Assembly: GCA_024138015.1 (NCBI GenBank)
Contig: JAMXBB010000007.1
Location: 66,594,421 to 66,658,420 of the forward strand
DNA from: Lumnitzera littorea
Taxonomy: Eukaryota; Streptophyta; Magnoliopsida; Myrtales; Combretaceae
DNA: 64,000 nucleotides
Direction of reading: 5' to 3'
This document shows, piece by piece, positions 11,691 through 23,843 of this stretch (the stretch's first letter is position 1; each line of letters opens with the position of its first letter). The notes beneath the pieces were generated by a model. That model saw only the letters and a list, made by a program, of their open reading frames with translations, did not search any database and was not told the origin of the DNA. Position numbers and translations under genes: made by a program.

Positions 11691-13945
11691 ATAAAAACGC
11701 ATGAGTTTACGTTTCTACTTACCTCTTCGAATCAACTTGCTCACAAAGTTGTTTATGTGTAAAATTGTTTTAGAATCACAAGTTGAATCATTAAACTTGC
11801 TAGAATCACGAGTTTGTGTGAGTTTCCATCGAGTTTATGTGTTGTACATAGTTTATGCTTTTTGCAATGTCAAATGTCTGGTCCAAAGTCTAAAGCCGAC
11901 TTAACCCAGCCCAACGTAACTTTTTCTCACTTCCCTTACCTCATTCACTTTGTATGGTCTCTATCTTCAAAAATATCACTTATATATTAGGGTTCCTCTT
12001 TCTTCTTCATTCTTTATTCACAAAGTGAAGACTATGTTTGTTGGCTTATTACTACATCTGCACTACTGTTAGCTAATTCTAATCCAAATCAAGGTATTGT
12101 TTACTTCTTGAGTTCTTTCATGACAGATTCAACCCGTACATACTTAACAGGTTATTCTTTTTCTTTTATTTTCTTTTTATCAATTCTATAATAGTTATTA
12201 ATTATTATTATTATTATCTATTTTGAGTAGAAGTAGAATTTATAAACTATGTTAGATAAGTAATGTTCAGATGTGATGAGTTATCAAGAGGATTTGTTTA
12301 ACTGTCTAAGATTTTTCGAATGAGTCATAATGGAGACGAAGGAAATATTTATGATTTATATACTATAGTGAAGTCCTTGTAAGATGCTTTCATGGTTTTC
12401 ACTTGTAAATAAAACTTGGAACTCCCACTTTAATGAGTTTGCCCACTATTGTGATAGTAGCTAATAGGTATTTCCAAGTCCACCAATTCATAGTCTAGGA
12501 CGTTGTCATTCAAAAATCATTAAGTTTGGTTCATATATCTAAATTTCTTTTCATATGTTTCATTCATAGATATGAAAGTAAATCGATCCACGAAAGTCCT
12601 AATCTTTAAAGAGATGAAGTAAGATGACCATAGAAGGAGGTTTATTGCTAAAGATTTCCCCTTTCAAACTCCAATTATCTCTAGGTGGAATGAACTATTC
12701 ATAGGCTTCGAATTTTCTAAATGAATTCCTTTTCTTTTCCTTTAAGGTTTAACTAGGAATTTCGTTTTAATGTTAATGCTAAGTAGAGTCGTTAGAGTTA
12801 AACTTACGAAAATAGGAGCAAAGACAGATAAGACTGAAAATGATAATGTCTATAAGTTTCAAAAACTATCTTCTAGTGTTGTACCTGAAATTTAACACCT
12901 AGAGCTCATCGGATTACTTGCAGTTAAGCTCGTATGCTGAAGTTCATGATTAAGTTTCAAAAATTGTATGGTCCTAGTTGGTAGACAAGTAGAGAATAAA
13001 AATAGAGCACATCTGCCATCCATAACTAAATTTGAAAGATATCTCCTATATAACAAATAGGAAGACATTTTATAATGGCATGCTTATAGATTTTTATATT
13101 TCTACTCTATATGACAATGTTGATAATTATCAAAACATCCTCTACAGAATATATAGGAAGGCATTTTATAGGCCTATAATATATATATATATATGTTGAA
13201 AACGGAATTTATAGTTGCCACTTTACAATTGATATTTTAAGAAAATATTGGAATTGCTTTAGTAGCTTTAGGAGAGTTATGCCCGTAAGTCCTGGTGGTA
13301 AGTCCTTGCAAATAAAATTGTCAAGGAAACATCAATAAATTATTCAAATATAATGCCTTTTGAAGATTGAGGTTGAGAAGCAGAAAACTAAAATATACTT
13401 TATAAGTAGACGAAGGACTAAGGATGTATGCATATATTACTTCAAATATAATATTGATGAATGATGATGTACCTTCTGTCATACACATATATATATTCCA
13501 CATGTTGATATTCTTATAGTATTGGGATTAGCATATTATTGTGAAGAAGACAAAGACAACTGTCATTGCAAAGTTAAAAATATTTTACTCTATGGTTGCT
13601 ATTTTAACTATAACCACACTTAGTCTATGTCCATCAAATTGGAAAAAAAAAAAGAGTTTACTTAAGTGCTAGTGATATGCTTATTATTTATTAACATATT
13701 ATTGTGCATATGTTCCAACTTGCCCTTTTTTTAATGAAACCCAACGTACTTTATAAGCAAACTAGGGCCGAGAAACACATAAATTGAAGTGGTTTCAAGT
13801 TTCAACCATTTGTACTTGATGTATATGTACAAAAAGTGCTCTTCTATTGCAACTTACAAATTGCAATGTCTTTGGCTTTTTTAACTTTGTTTTATGTTTA
13901 TATCTATACAGGAAATTAAATAGTGGCTAAGTTGATTATATCAAG

Positions 13946-16452
13946 ATGTCATCTTCTAAATCATCTAAAGAGAGCTCCAAAAGAAGAAATGTACCTAGAA
14001 ACATATCCGATTCTAGTTGGGAACATATAATTGATGTTGATGATAATGTGAAAAGGGTGAAATGTAAGTAATACAACAAAATTGTCGGTAGAGGTATTTA
14101 CAGATTTAAGAATCACTTGGCATGTATACGTAAAGACATAGGGCCATGCACAATTGTGCCAAAGGATGTTAAAAGGAAATGTTAACAATTTTGGTGAAAA
14201 TAGCAGAAATATTAGAAAAGAAGAGAAAGCCCATTCATGGGATTGAAGATTCTAATGATGATGAGGTAGAACAATTATCCTCTAAGAAAAAAGAAGAAAA
14301 GAAGTTCACGAATTTATTTTTGAAGAAAATTGGTGGTGGAACACGGGCAACTTAAGGAACTATTAATTAGTTTATGAAGAGGAGATGAGAGAAGAATGTT
14401 ACAAAAAAATTGCTCAGTTTTTCTACACTAGTGCTATTCCATTTAACTACATAAAAAATCTAGAGTTTGTAAAGATGCTTGAGGCGATTGGTTGATATGG
14501 TTATAGGCTTAAGCCTCCTTTGAACAATGGAATTGCTTGAGGAATATAAAGTTGAATGGAAAAAAACTAGTTACTCTATTATGTCAGATTCATGGACTGA
14601 TAGAAAAATGTGTTCCGTTTGCAATTTCTTAGTAAATAGCCCTGAAGGAATGGTGTTCTTGTCATTAGTTGATTCTTTTGATATTTCTAAGCCAGTTGAC
14701 AAAGGTTTTGATACGTTGGATGATATTGTGAAGAAGGTTAGAGAGAAGAATATTGTACAAGTGATAACCGATAATGCTACAAATTATAAAGCAATAAGAG
14801 AAAGATTGATGGAGAAATGAAAAAATTTGTATTGGACACCTTGTGCTGTACACTACATTAATTTGATTTTAGAGGATTTTCAAAAGAAATTGAAGATCCA
14901 TCATGGAATAATTGCAAAGGGGAGGAGAATTACTACATATATTTACTCCAGGACTGTACTTATCTTAATATTAAGGAATTACACAAAAGAGAGAGACTTA
15001 ATCGTGCCTGGTACAACTCGCTTTGTTACTTCTTATTTGACTTTGGGTTACCTTAGTGAGTTAAAGGGTACATTGATGACTATGTTTACTTTAAGTCATT
15101 AGAAATCTTGTAAGTTTTCAAGTATACAAGATGGAAAGAGAATTCAACAGCTGGTCTTGGATAGCAGGTTTTGGAAAAATGTTATTACTTGCTTTAAAGT
15201 TGCATTTCCTCTTATTAAATTGCTTAGATTGGTGGATTCAGATAAACAACTAGCCATAGGCTTCATTTATCTAGAAATGGATCGTGCTAAGGAGAAGATT
15301 AAAGCAAATTTCAACAATGTAAAGAGAAGGTAATATTTGTTCTTAACTCATTACCTATATGTTTTTATTTTTTCCCAATGTTCATTTTAGAGTTCGATTT
15401 GCTAAAAGTCTCATTATCATTTTATGTAGTTATGAAACTATATTAAAAATTATTGACAAGAGATGGGAGCTCCAATTACATAGACCATTGCATGCTACAG
15501 CCTACTATTTAAACCCTCATTACCATTATAATCCTAATTTTAAAGTTGATGTTGAAGTTAAAATTGGACTATATAGCCATATAAAGTGTATAGTCTCTAA
15601 TCCAACAAAAAGGTGCAAGATTGATATACAACTTGAACAATTTAAAGATACTAAAGGACTTTTTGGTATTGAAGCTGCAAAATTAGCAAGAGACAAAAAA
15701 GCTCCAGCAAAATGGTAAGGTTCATATAGAGATGAATACGTAGAACTACAAAAGTTTGCTATTCGTATACTAAGCTTGACTTATAGTTCTTTTAGTTGTG
15801 AGTGTAATTGGAATGCACTTGAAATGGTATGGTGCAAATAATTCTTTTATTTGTTTTTAGTTACATACATTAAAGATATATTAATCTTATCTATAACCTT
15901 TTTAATTTTCAGGTTCATAAAAAAATGAGGAACAAGTTGCACAAAAAAAAAATGAATAATTTAGTGTTTGTAATGCATAACTTGAAATTGAGAGATAGGA
16001 AAAACAAAAAAATTAATGCTACTACTAGCTTCACAATTGAAGATCTCTCATTAGATGATGATTGGATAGTTGAGGAAGAAGGTTTGGTTCATTCATTAAA
16101 TGTGGAATGGTTGGAGATCTTTTCAAGTCCAAGAGGTAAGGAAAAAGATGGAGATGATGATGTTGAAGAACTAGGTGATTATGTAAATTTGGAGAGTCAT
16201 GGAAGTAAGATTTCGGATGATTTAGAGGTTCATGATATTGATGCTCATGCTACTGAAGATGAAGTTGGAGTGGGTGCTTCAAGAGATTTAGAATTAGAAG
16301 ATATGGAAATCATTAGTAATAGTACCAATAATGATATTGACATTGATGATGAAGATGATGACGATGATGATGGCGATGGTGATGTAAAAGATGGTGGCAA
16401 GAATTTGATAATGATAAGGCAACTGATAATTTGTACTAGTTGGTTATCTTAG
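13946..16452 (+). pseudogene. hAT transposase (BED finger, DUF659, hAT dimerisation), broken
   Basis: The start at 13946 (MSSSKSSKESSKRR) leads into a BED zinc finger ending RFKNHLACIRKD. It is broken by a TAA near 14068, and the second Cys of the CxxC pair reads Tyr. After further stops, 14527-14820 encodes a good DUF659 block (SDSWTDRKMCSVCNFLVNSP, then VITDNATNYKAI). The frame continues through 14827-15102 and 15110-15329. Two short GT-AG introns fit, 15330-15390 and 15837-15912; the second joins ...ALEM to VHKKMRNKL exactly where hAT proteins read F-x-x-(V/I)H-KKRN. The dimerisation region is at about 15460-15836. The tail (16080-16400) is very acidic, with an Asp run. At least four stops make it nonfunctional. 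Confidence 0.85.
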
Positions 16453-16919
16453 ACTATTAATTGATAACTTTCATTTTAACCTATGTGTTTGATTCTATAT
16501 ACTATGGTTGATTTATTTCCTCTTGATTGAAAGTTGCTGCTATGATAATTCAGTTAGCACATTCTAAGAAAAGTGTATGGATACTTTAAGATATCATATG
16601 AATGTCTACTTTATTTATCACTTGTGTGGTTTTTTCTATTCATTTATATGTTTGTAAAACTTGTTTACTTCACCATATATTCATATAGTGATATTATTGG
16701 CCATATTCGATGATTTAAGCAAAATATGGAATTGGGTTTTGGAGAAATTAACTTTTGGCTATAATCTATGTTGAATTTTTTTTTTTTTAACTTCTATTAT
16801 CTCTTTTAGGTTCTTTTATAATTATTATAAGCCAATTTTCAACTTTTGAAAGCTATTTTATAGGTGTTGTAGAAACTTACATTTTTACGTTTTAATTTTA
16901 CCGATCTCTTAGCGATTAT

Positions 16920-16947
16920 ATATAGAATCGCGAATTTGACAACCTTG
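16920..16947 (-). repeat. Right terminal inverted repeat of the hAT element
   Basis: Ends ...GAATTTGACAACCTTG, the reverse complement of CAAGGTTGTCAAATTC, matching the left end CAGTGTTGTCAAAATC. Confidence 0.85.
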
Positions 16948-16955
16948 GGTGGTAG
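16948..16955. repeat. Right 8-bp target-site duplication of the hAT element
   Basis: GGTGGTAG, one base different from GGTGGTGG at 11655-11662. Confidence 0.8.
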
Positions 16956-17949
16956 ATTTAGTGGAGTAACGATAAAGTATGGAGGTGGGGCAGTAAAGTG
17001 TATAGTGGAAGAGTAAAGAGTGTTTTGAAGTGAAAATAAGGGATTTTTGGTGAGAGACTTTAGAGAGTGTTTAGGGTTTTTGAAACAAAGAAAATGAGTG
17101 AGGGAGAGAGAGATGGCAATGTAACTCCAGTCGGAATAAGGCAGACAAGGTTAGACAATTTGGGTAGAGACTACATGGTCTCTTTTGGGACGATTGTACC
17201 AATTTGCTTTTTTGCCTATATGGGAAAGATCTTGTCCCCTAATAGTACATGATATTTTTATTCCCATTAATACATTGTCCTTTGGTCCTTAATTGTGTTT
17301 GACTTGTTGTTAATTAAAATATGATGGAGGTTGGTTATGGATTAGGGTTTGTTTAGGGTAATTAATAGTGATTAGGCATAATTAGGCTAGTTAAGTGTAA
17401 TTAGGACATGCTTAAGGTTTTGTCTTGTTTAGTTGCTACGTTTTAAATAGTTCAAGTGTCTTATACGTATACCTAAGGTTTCCTTAGGGTTTGGCATCCG
17501 TTTATAGTTATTTGATTTACGTACGTGCTCGGAACTCAAGGTTTTAGGTGATTGGTGAGTTTAGTTGTTTTTAATGATTGATTTAACCTTATAATTAGGG
17601 TTTTATTATCATCTTAAGGTGTATAGTCATTCAATTGGGGCTCAAGAATCTTTTTAGGGTTCCTCAAATATTAGGGTTTCCTTTAGTTTCACTCGTATAG
17701 CTAGGGTTTTAAGGCTTTGTTTCTTTTAGAGTTTTGGTTTAATGTTTAGGGTTTGATTCTTTTACTTAGGGTTTCATTATTATGTCTAGGTAGTTCTAAG
17801 GACTATCCAAAGACCTTCTTATTTGACTTCACTTCTAGTTATTGAAAACCCATAAGGTTTACACGTGTGCTTTTTGATAGTCACATTATTTTCTTAAGTT
17901 TGTTGCTTCTGGCTTCTCATGAACACTAAGTGGTCTCAGGAGCTACTCT
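16956..17949. other. No gene; scattered telomere-like TTTAGGG/TAGGGTTT words
   Basis: Words such as TTAGGGTTT, TTTAGGGT and CTAGGGTTT occur more than ten times between about 17060 and 17780, irregularly spaced and not in tandem. This is not a telomere array. No coding frame is supported. Confidence 0.5.
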
Positions 17950-19225
17950 CGAACCTCCTATATGATCTCATCGAGTGGTGGAGTTAAGGGTACGTATGAG
18001 GTATAGTCTTGGAATTTATGCCTTTGCTTTCTACGCTTTTCTTACGTAGGGGGTTGTAGTATAGGATCGCGAGGTCCCAAATGATCCTTTACTAAGATGC
18101 AGGTGTTATTTTCCACTTTGAAGCGACCTTTGATAGCATCTTCTTGAGCTATGTATTTCTTAACGACTTTCATGAATTCATTCAAGGATTTAAACTTATC
18201 TAATGATAATACATTGAAGAGTCTTCTATTATGATCTATGCCTGTTATAAGTGCTTACAAAGCTATTCCTATATCTAGCTTGGAAACTTGCAGCTTTGTT
18301 CGGTTGAAGAGCTCAAGGTATGCTTGCAAGGTTTCATTAGGGCATTACCTAACATTATAGAAGATGGAGGAATCTCTTCATGTGACTCGAGAATTAAGGA
18401 AGTATTGTTGGAACCTACTTCCTAAGTTGTTAAATGAAGCAATGGATGCCTTGCAAAGGGTGTTAAACTAGAGTAAGGCAGCTTTTGTTAGTATACTAGG
18501 GAAAGCTTTGCACATGATGGCATCTAAGAAGTTGTAGAGGCTATCTGAAAGTGGATGATTTGGTTGTTTGGATTGGTAGTACCATCGTAAGTGTTGAGAT
18601 GTGGTAGCTTTACGCCTATAAGGAGCATTTCCTTAAGGATTGAAGAGATGAATAGGCTCTTTGTCGGTATAGAGCGCGATGCCTATAAGGAGGAATTGAT
18701 TTTCTTCTGATCATACATGTTGGAGGTGTGACAAATGTGTTCATTGAGTTTGTCCATGTTTACGTCTTAGTAATCTTTTGGCAATGGCCTTGGTGATAGG
18801 TTATCGACTAGCTTGCTTGTAGTTGTGCGCTTACCTTCTACATATGTTTTACTACGTTGTGGTTTAGTCATTTATTGGTCTTTGCGCGATTAGTGATCAT
18901 GTTGAATCTAATCACTTGAATACATGAGGCGTATGTTATACAGGTCATTGTTTTTGCTTGGCTATGAAGAAGATTCGATGGTTACCTCCTCGTTTAGACG
19001 TTTTTGTGATGTACTTTTGAGTAATGTCACGTCCTTGTGCAAAGTTGCGGTAGATTCATGGTATTTTCTTTTTTCTTCCAACATCTGCTATATAAGTGAC
19101 TTGAGCTATTGAACTTTGGTAATTTTGTTTTGAGGTAAAAGTGTTTGATCCCTTCTACCTTATTGGAAGGTAATGGTATCTTCTACATGGGAAGCTTGCA
19201 AGTTATTGTTTTTGCTTTTAGTCAT
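17950..19225 (-). pseudogene. Ty3/gypsy gag remnant (retrotransposon gag domain)
   Basis: On the minus strand a start at 19225 reads MTKSKNNNLQASHVEDTITF. Downstream come blocks typical of plant gypsy gag: DAIMCKAFPSILTKAALL (about 18470-18525), ETLQAYLELFNRTKLQVSKL (about 18280-18340) and SLNEFMKVVKKYIAQEDAIK (about 18130-18190). These are the capsid-like Retrotrans_gag segments. Several stops and shifts break it (for example Trp of the ALRWF block reads as a stop). Strand and type match the pol relic at 400-3720, and gag lying at higher coordinates is the order expected for one minus-strand element split by later insertions. I could not show this directly. Confidence 0.8.
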
Positions 19226-21100
19226 CTTAGTTGTAGTGGCTTAAAATGGTGGGTGTTAAAATGTTGGTCTTAGTTAAACTAACTAAGGTGTATGGACTCA
19301 AGTAGAGTCTAACTTAAATGGGCTTAGGTTTTGCCTCCTACTCTTTAATACCTGCAAAAATGCCCCTTGTATGCAAGGCTACGAAGGCCCTCCAATGCTT
19401 AAGTCAGTAAGCAGGACTAAGAAAAGGGGAAACGAGCACTAAGGACCTAGTGGACCGTACTTGCTTAATGTATGGGTGTTGTGTGTTGAGTTTTTGCTCT
19501 TTAAGAGAAAGGGAGGAGAAAAATCTTAGGAAGTGAGTGAGGTCCCCCCTTACTTGCTGGCGCTTGGCACCTTTTATGTCTAGACATGGCGACTAGAGAT
19601 TTTCCCATACTAGCCATCAGTAAACAGTGTGCTCCGTAATAAAGACTAAGCTTCATTATAGGCAACATGTTGTAGCTGACCAAACCACTAAATCTGCAGC
19701 TTATTGATGTAGCACAAGCAGGGGTACTTAGTGTGCCGATCGTATTATGGGTGTTAGACGCTTATTAATGAGCTGCAGCGAAATGTAGGTGCTAAAGACA
19801 AAAGTCGGGTTAAGATGTTGAAGAAGGGATCAACTAATAGTCGATGGAGGTGAGTTAATATGAATCAACTTGTAACCATCTCCAAACCAAGGTTGACTTG
19901 TCCCAAGCCAACACTGACCTGCCTAAAACTAAAGCTGACCTATTCTAACTCGAGGCCAAGCAACTATCAAAAGGTTAAGAGGAAAAGAAGGAGCCACTAG
20001 GCATCAAGTCTGTCATTTGCTAAGAAGCCGAGATATCACATAATTGAAGCCTTAAGGTTATAGATTCACTTGGTACAACATGGAGAGATTAGTGTCGAGT
20101 AACCATAGAACTCGAAAACTGTAGGCGGACCTTTTAGGTATCTTGACCAAGCATCGTGGGACTTTAGGGATTCTTACCCAGACTCAGACATCCAGTTGTC
20201 GACTTCGCCCATTTCGAATCATGTTCCTTCTAGGACAACTCGAATGACTACATGCTAACTTTTTCTATTAAATGCATAATTTTGTATTCTTGTACATATT
20301 TTCTTTATTTTAATTATGGCCCCATTCTTTAGGGTTTAAGGCCTTATATATTATTTACGGTTTTACCACTAGGGTTTTAGTACTTGCTATAAATAACAAC
20401 ATTTGTAAGTAGCTAAAGAGGAAGAATATACATACAGTGATTACACTTAGAACTTTCCTCTTTTAAGTAAGGTTATTCTTGAGCTCTTAGGGCTTACATT
20501 TGCCAGATTATTGAGTATTGATTAACTCTTTGATCTTTCTTGTGTTCTTATCGGTATTAACCTTAAGATTGTGGTGAACTTCTTATTTAAGCCAGTTAAT
20601 GAGTTGCATTTAACTCTCATTTGAATCCAGAGTGACATTTAGTGTTCGTGAGTCATATTAAATCCTATTTCAAGCTCAACCCCTGATTGTGTCTGTGTCT
20701 GTGTTTGTGTCTTGGTGTGTGATATTCATATATATTCATTGTCAAAACCCTCATTTTACTTCTTATTCTTCATACGCACTCGAACCTTGACTACCCATTT
20801 TAGTTCTAGCTTACTGCATATACTCTGAGCCATAACATGAGTTGAGCCTAAGTTTATGTTGTATGATTGATGGACGCTAGCTTGATGGTCAGAGGTTGAC
20901 TTGCTCAGACAGTTGTCATTTGGCCCTTTAGGTAGGTTGCGATGCTAGGGATAGGCTCGCCAGCAGTTTGCATCTTCATTGGTGCGAACTCATAGCCTCG
21001 TAAGGAGGTCGTATTGTGACATATGAGCTTGCCATTCAATGTCCCTTGTGTTGTGTTTTACTTGTTGGGCCTTGGTTCAGGTGAAAATTGGGTATCAACA
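19226..21100 (-). other. Leader and candidate 5' LTR of the gypsy element
   Basis: This stretch lies directly upstream of the gag start, where the leader, primer-binding site and 5' LTR should be. On the minus strand it begins at 21100 with TGTTGATACCCAATTTTCAC, a start common to plant gypsy LTRs. However, a TATA-like CTATAAATAAC at about 20389 points along the plus strand, so part of the region could belong to an LTR in the other orientation. No second LTR copy is in the window, so the boundaries are open. Confidence 0.4.
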
Positions 21101-21142
21101 GTTTGATGTCTTGAGATTTATAAAAATGCCTCAAAGTGTGCT

Positions 21143-21590
21143 ATGTATCAAAGTTTTCAAGCTTCGCATGATATAGAAATAGAGGAGGATCAAGTTCTTA
21201 TTGATAATGATATTCGTGTTTTTGATGATCCCTCTAGAAAAATCAAAGATGGTTTTGAAAAGTTTATGGAAGTTGAGGAAAGTGATGTATATAAGTTTGA
21301 GTTGGATCAATACATAGAGCAACCATGTGAAAAGAACCATGACGATTTTGACATTTTAGCTTAGTGGAAAGCTAATAGTTCAAATTTTAAAGTTCTTTCT
21401 CGAATGGCAAGGGGTGTTTTGCCTACTTTAGTGTCTACTGTTGCATTAGAGTCTATGTTTAATACTTCCAATAGTGCTCTTGATCAATTTTGCAGCTCTT
21501 TGACACCAATAATTATTTAATGCTTGATTTATTCACAAGATTGGTTGAAAAATAGTTCAAAACCAAATTTTATGGAAGAATACTTGGAAA
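21143..21590 (+). pseudogene. C-terminal fragment of a RICESLEEPER-like hAT transposase
   Basis: The frame from 21143 reads FELDQYIEQPCEKNHDDFDI, then LA-stop-WKANSSNFKVLSRMA, VSTVALESMFNTSNSALDQF and ALIYSQDWL-like sequence to about 21590. This is the hAT dimerisation domain of RICESLEEPER/DAYSLEEPER-type proteins, in which the block reads FDIL-WWK-NS, LS-MARD-L and VSTVASES-FST. The first Trp of WWK is TAG, and a second stop falls near 21520. The N-terminal two thirds is missing. It differs from the hAT at 11663-16947 and is a separate relic. Confidence 0.8.
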
Positions 21591-21599
21591 ATGCTGAAA

Positions 21600-23156
21600 G
21601 ATATGAAATAGGCAAGCTTCTTGTATTGATATTTGGCTTTTATTTTTTATTTCTTACATCAACGATTCAAGTTTATTGCTTTTTTTTTTTTAATTTCATA
21701 CTATTAGCTCTTTTTTCTTTTCTTTCTTTCATTTTTTTAGTAAATTTCTTCTTTATCTTGTAGAGACAAGTTTTATTGATGAAGATATTTTGGATATTGA
21801 TTGAAGGGAAAGATAAGTTTTGTTTTCAAGATTGATGATGTGGATAGCATATGATATTTTTATTTTGGAAAGACTTGTATTTCTTTATTATGTATTTCTT
21901 TTTCTTTTGTTAGCATGATCAACGACTCATTACACATACATGCTCCTCTTATTCTTAGCATTCGATCTTGAAATATATCAGATAAATGGTTCCTATTTGA
22001 TACTTCTACTTTTTATATGTTTCCTCTCTTGACTGTAGTAAACTTTAGTCAATTTTCTCTAATTCAATTGTAGTGGTATGGCTTTCTTATGCTTATGGTT
22101 AGTGCATTACTTGTTTCTTTATCGATATTTTTCTTCTAATTAGAAACTGATACAAGAGCTAAAGAAGGAAGGAAACTGAGATAGTTGTTTGATTGCTATG
22201 GAAGGCTAGGAAAAAAAAAAGTAAAAGAAAATTGTTTCTTATATATAGTAGAAATGATGAGAATGTAAAAACCATTAAGAAAATCTAAGGGAGAGCTACT
22301 AAAAAGGGTCAACTTTTCATAAAGAGCTAGCATGTTAAAATTTATAAGGAAAATAAAATAAATTATAGGCTCCATAGGGTACCCAATATCCTATATAATA
22401 TATAAGGGATAAAGTAGTTCTAAAGTGTTATAGAGTAAAGTATGGTAAAAGAGCTTAAGAACCGATATTTATAGGGTAGGGTACGATACTGCTCATCCCT
22501 ATCCATAGGGAATATTTGTCATCTTTTGAGAGGAAAGAAAATAATACGTTCAACATTATTTTTGAAGTTGGTGAAAGAAATTCCCCTCCAATTTCTTTGT
22601 TTTATTTGGAAAGAGAAGAAAAATTTCCTACCTATATAGAAAACCATTATGTGTAGCATGGGGAAAATTTGAAAACATAACTACCGTTTTAGTTAAAGAC
22701 ATTTAAAATTTCTATGAGCATTTTAATGTTTTAGTAAGTTTAAAAAATGAATTTAATAACTTTCCATTCACAATCATAATTTCCTCTTTCTTTTTAATCC
22801 TAACAACTATTATTTTCTTTTGTTCTCATTTCTTGCCTCTTGCTTCCCATTTTTCCAATTTCTTTTTTTTTATCTAAATCGTATTATAAGAGATGTACAA
22901 TTATGTTTTCAATTAATATAAAACCAATAGGGATATAATTGGTATTTTACTATTGTACTTTCAATTTAATACTTAATTAATGGGACAAAATAAATATTTT
23001 AATAACTATTCCATACAACAAGAAATTACATAAATTAATACTACAATTTAAATTTTAGCCAATTTAACAGTTTATCTTAATGTATAACTTTTCCTTTTCC
23101 CTTCTATTTTATTTAAAAAAGCAAGTGAACTATTAATGAGTGAAAACAATGTCCAA
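21600..23156. other. No gene; AT-rich intergenic sequence
   Basis: A frame at 21524-21763 is only the hAT fragment running into T-rich sequence. Beyond that I see no conserved coding frame. About 22500-22900 has a purine-rich left half and pyrimidine-rich right half, but no matching ends. Confidence 0.3.
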
Positions 23157-23460
23157 ATCATATTATAATATATAATTTTCAAAAATATTTATTTTTTTAT
23201 ATTTCATCTTTTTACTATATCGTTAATATATTTTCATAATTTATTTTCTATATCATATCATATTATAATATATAATTTTAGAAACTCTTTCCTTTTTTAT
23301 ATATCATTTGTTTATATCATTAATGCATGCCCATAATTTTTTAACATATCATATTATGATATATAATCTTAAAAACTCTTTCCATTTTTATATTCTATCT
23401 TTTATAATATCATTTATTCATTTCAATAGTATATATATATATATATATATATATTTGTAA
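23157..23460. repeat. AT-rich tandem repeat, about 91-100 bp period, three copies
   Basis: The phrase ATCATATTATRATATATAAT recurs at about 23157, 23257 and 23348. Each copy is followed by AAA-CTCTTTCC-TTTTTATAT (or a variant) and by TTAAT-CATAATTTTTT. The array ends in a pure (AT)n run at 23430-23455. It lies about 1.1 kb upstream of the RSZ start codon. Confidence 0.7.
23430..23455. repeat. (AT)n microsatellite
   Basis: Uninterrupted alternating AT. A second, interrupted AT/GT tract is at 23685-23712 and a (GA)n tract at 23606-23621. Confidence 0.9.
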
Positions 23461-23843
23461 AATTATAATATAGTTTTAGAAACTATTCGAAATTATTAAA
23501 TAATTTTAGAATTTGATATAAGTTAATAATTCATCTCAAGTAATTTTTTATGTGAAAATTATATATATTGTACATAATTTAGTATGTTGATTAGAGGAGG
23601 GGTAGTGAGAGAGAGAGAGAGTTTTCTTGTGTTTTTTTCCTGTTAAATATTCAACGAATCGTACATAATACATAAAACATTATATTATATATATATATAT
23701 GTATATATATATCTTTTAAAAATACAATCACTATTTAAACTTGTATTCACCGACCGTGCGGTGCGGCTTCTTTAATTAGTTGCGCAAGGGATAAACATAG
23801 TTTATCCACGTGAGTCGGCACAGCACTCGGAATGATGAAACAT

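Larger units (their letters stand above)
11663..16947 (+). mobile_element. hAT-superfamily DNA transposon, 5285 bp, inactive
   Basis: The left end begins CAGTGTTGTCAAAATCGC. The right end, read on the minus strand, begins CAAGGTTGTCAAATTCGC. This is an imperfect terminal inverted repeat of roughly 25 bp, flanked by an 8-bp target duplication. The interior encodes a BED finger, a DUF659 domain and the hAT dimerisation domain on the plus strand, all interrupted. A TATA-like stretch near 11985-11995 and a possible leader intron (donor 12094, acceptor ending 13911) precede the coding part. Copies of AGAATCACRAGTT near 11770-11815 look like the subterminal repeats hAT transposases bind. Confidence 0.9.

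Noticed and set aside
15925..16452. Independent acidic-protein gene
   Set aside because: A GT-AG intron (15837-15912) joins it in frame to the hAT dimerisation domain, so it is the transposase tail.
17060..17780. True interstitial telomere array
   Set aside because: The words are scattered and variable, with no tandem TTTAGGG run.
22480..22900. Third Tourist-like MITE
   Set aside because: Purine/pyrimidine asymmetry is present, but no matching ends or TTA/TAA duplication was found.
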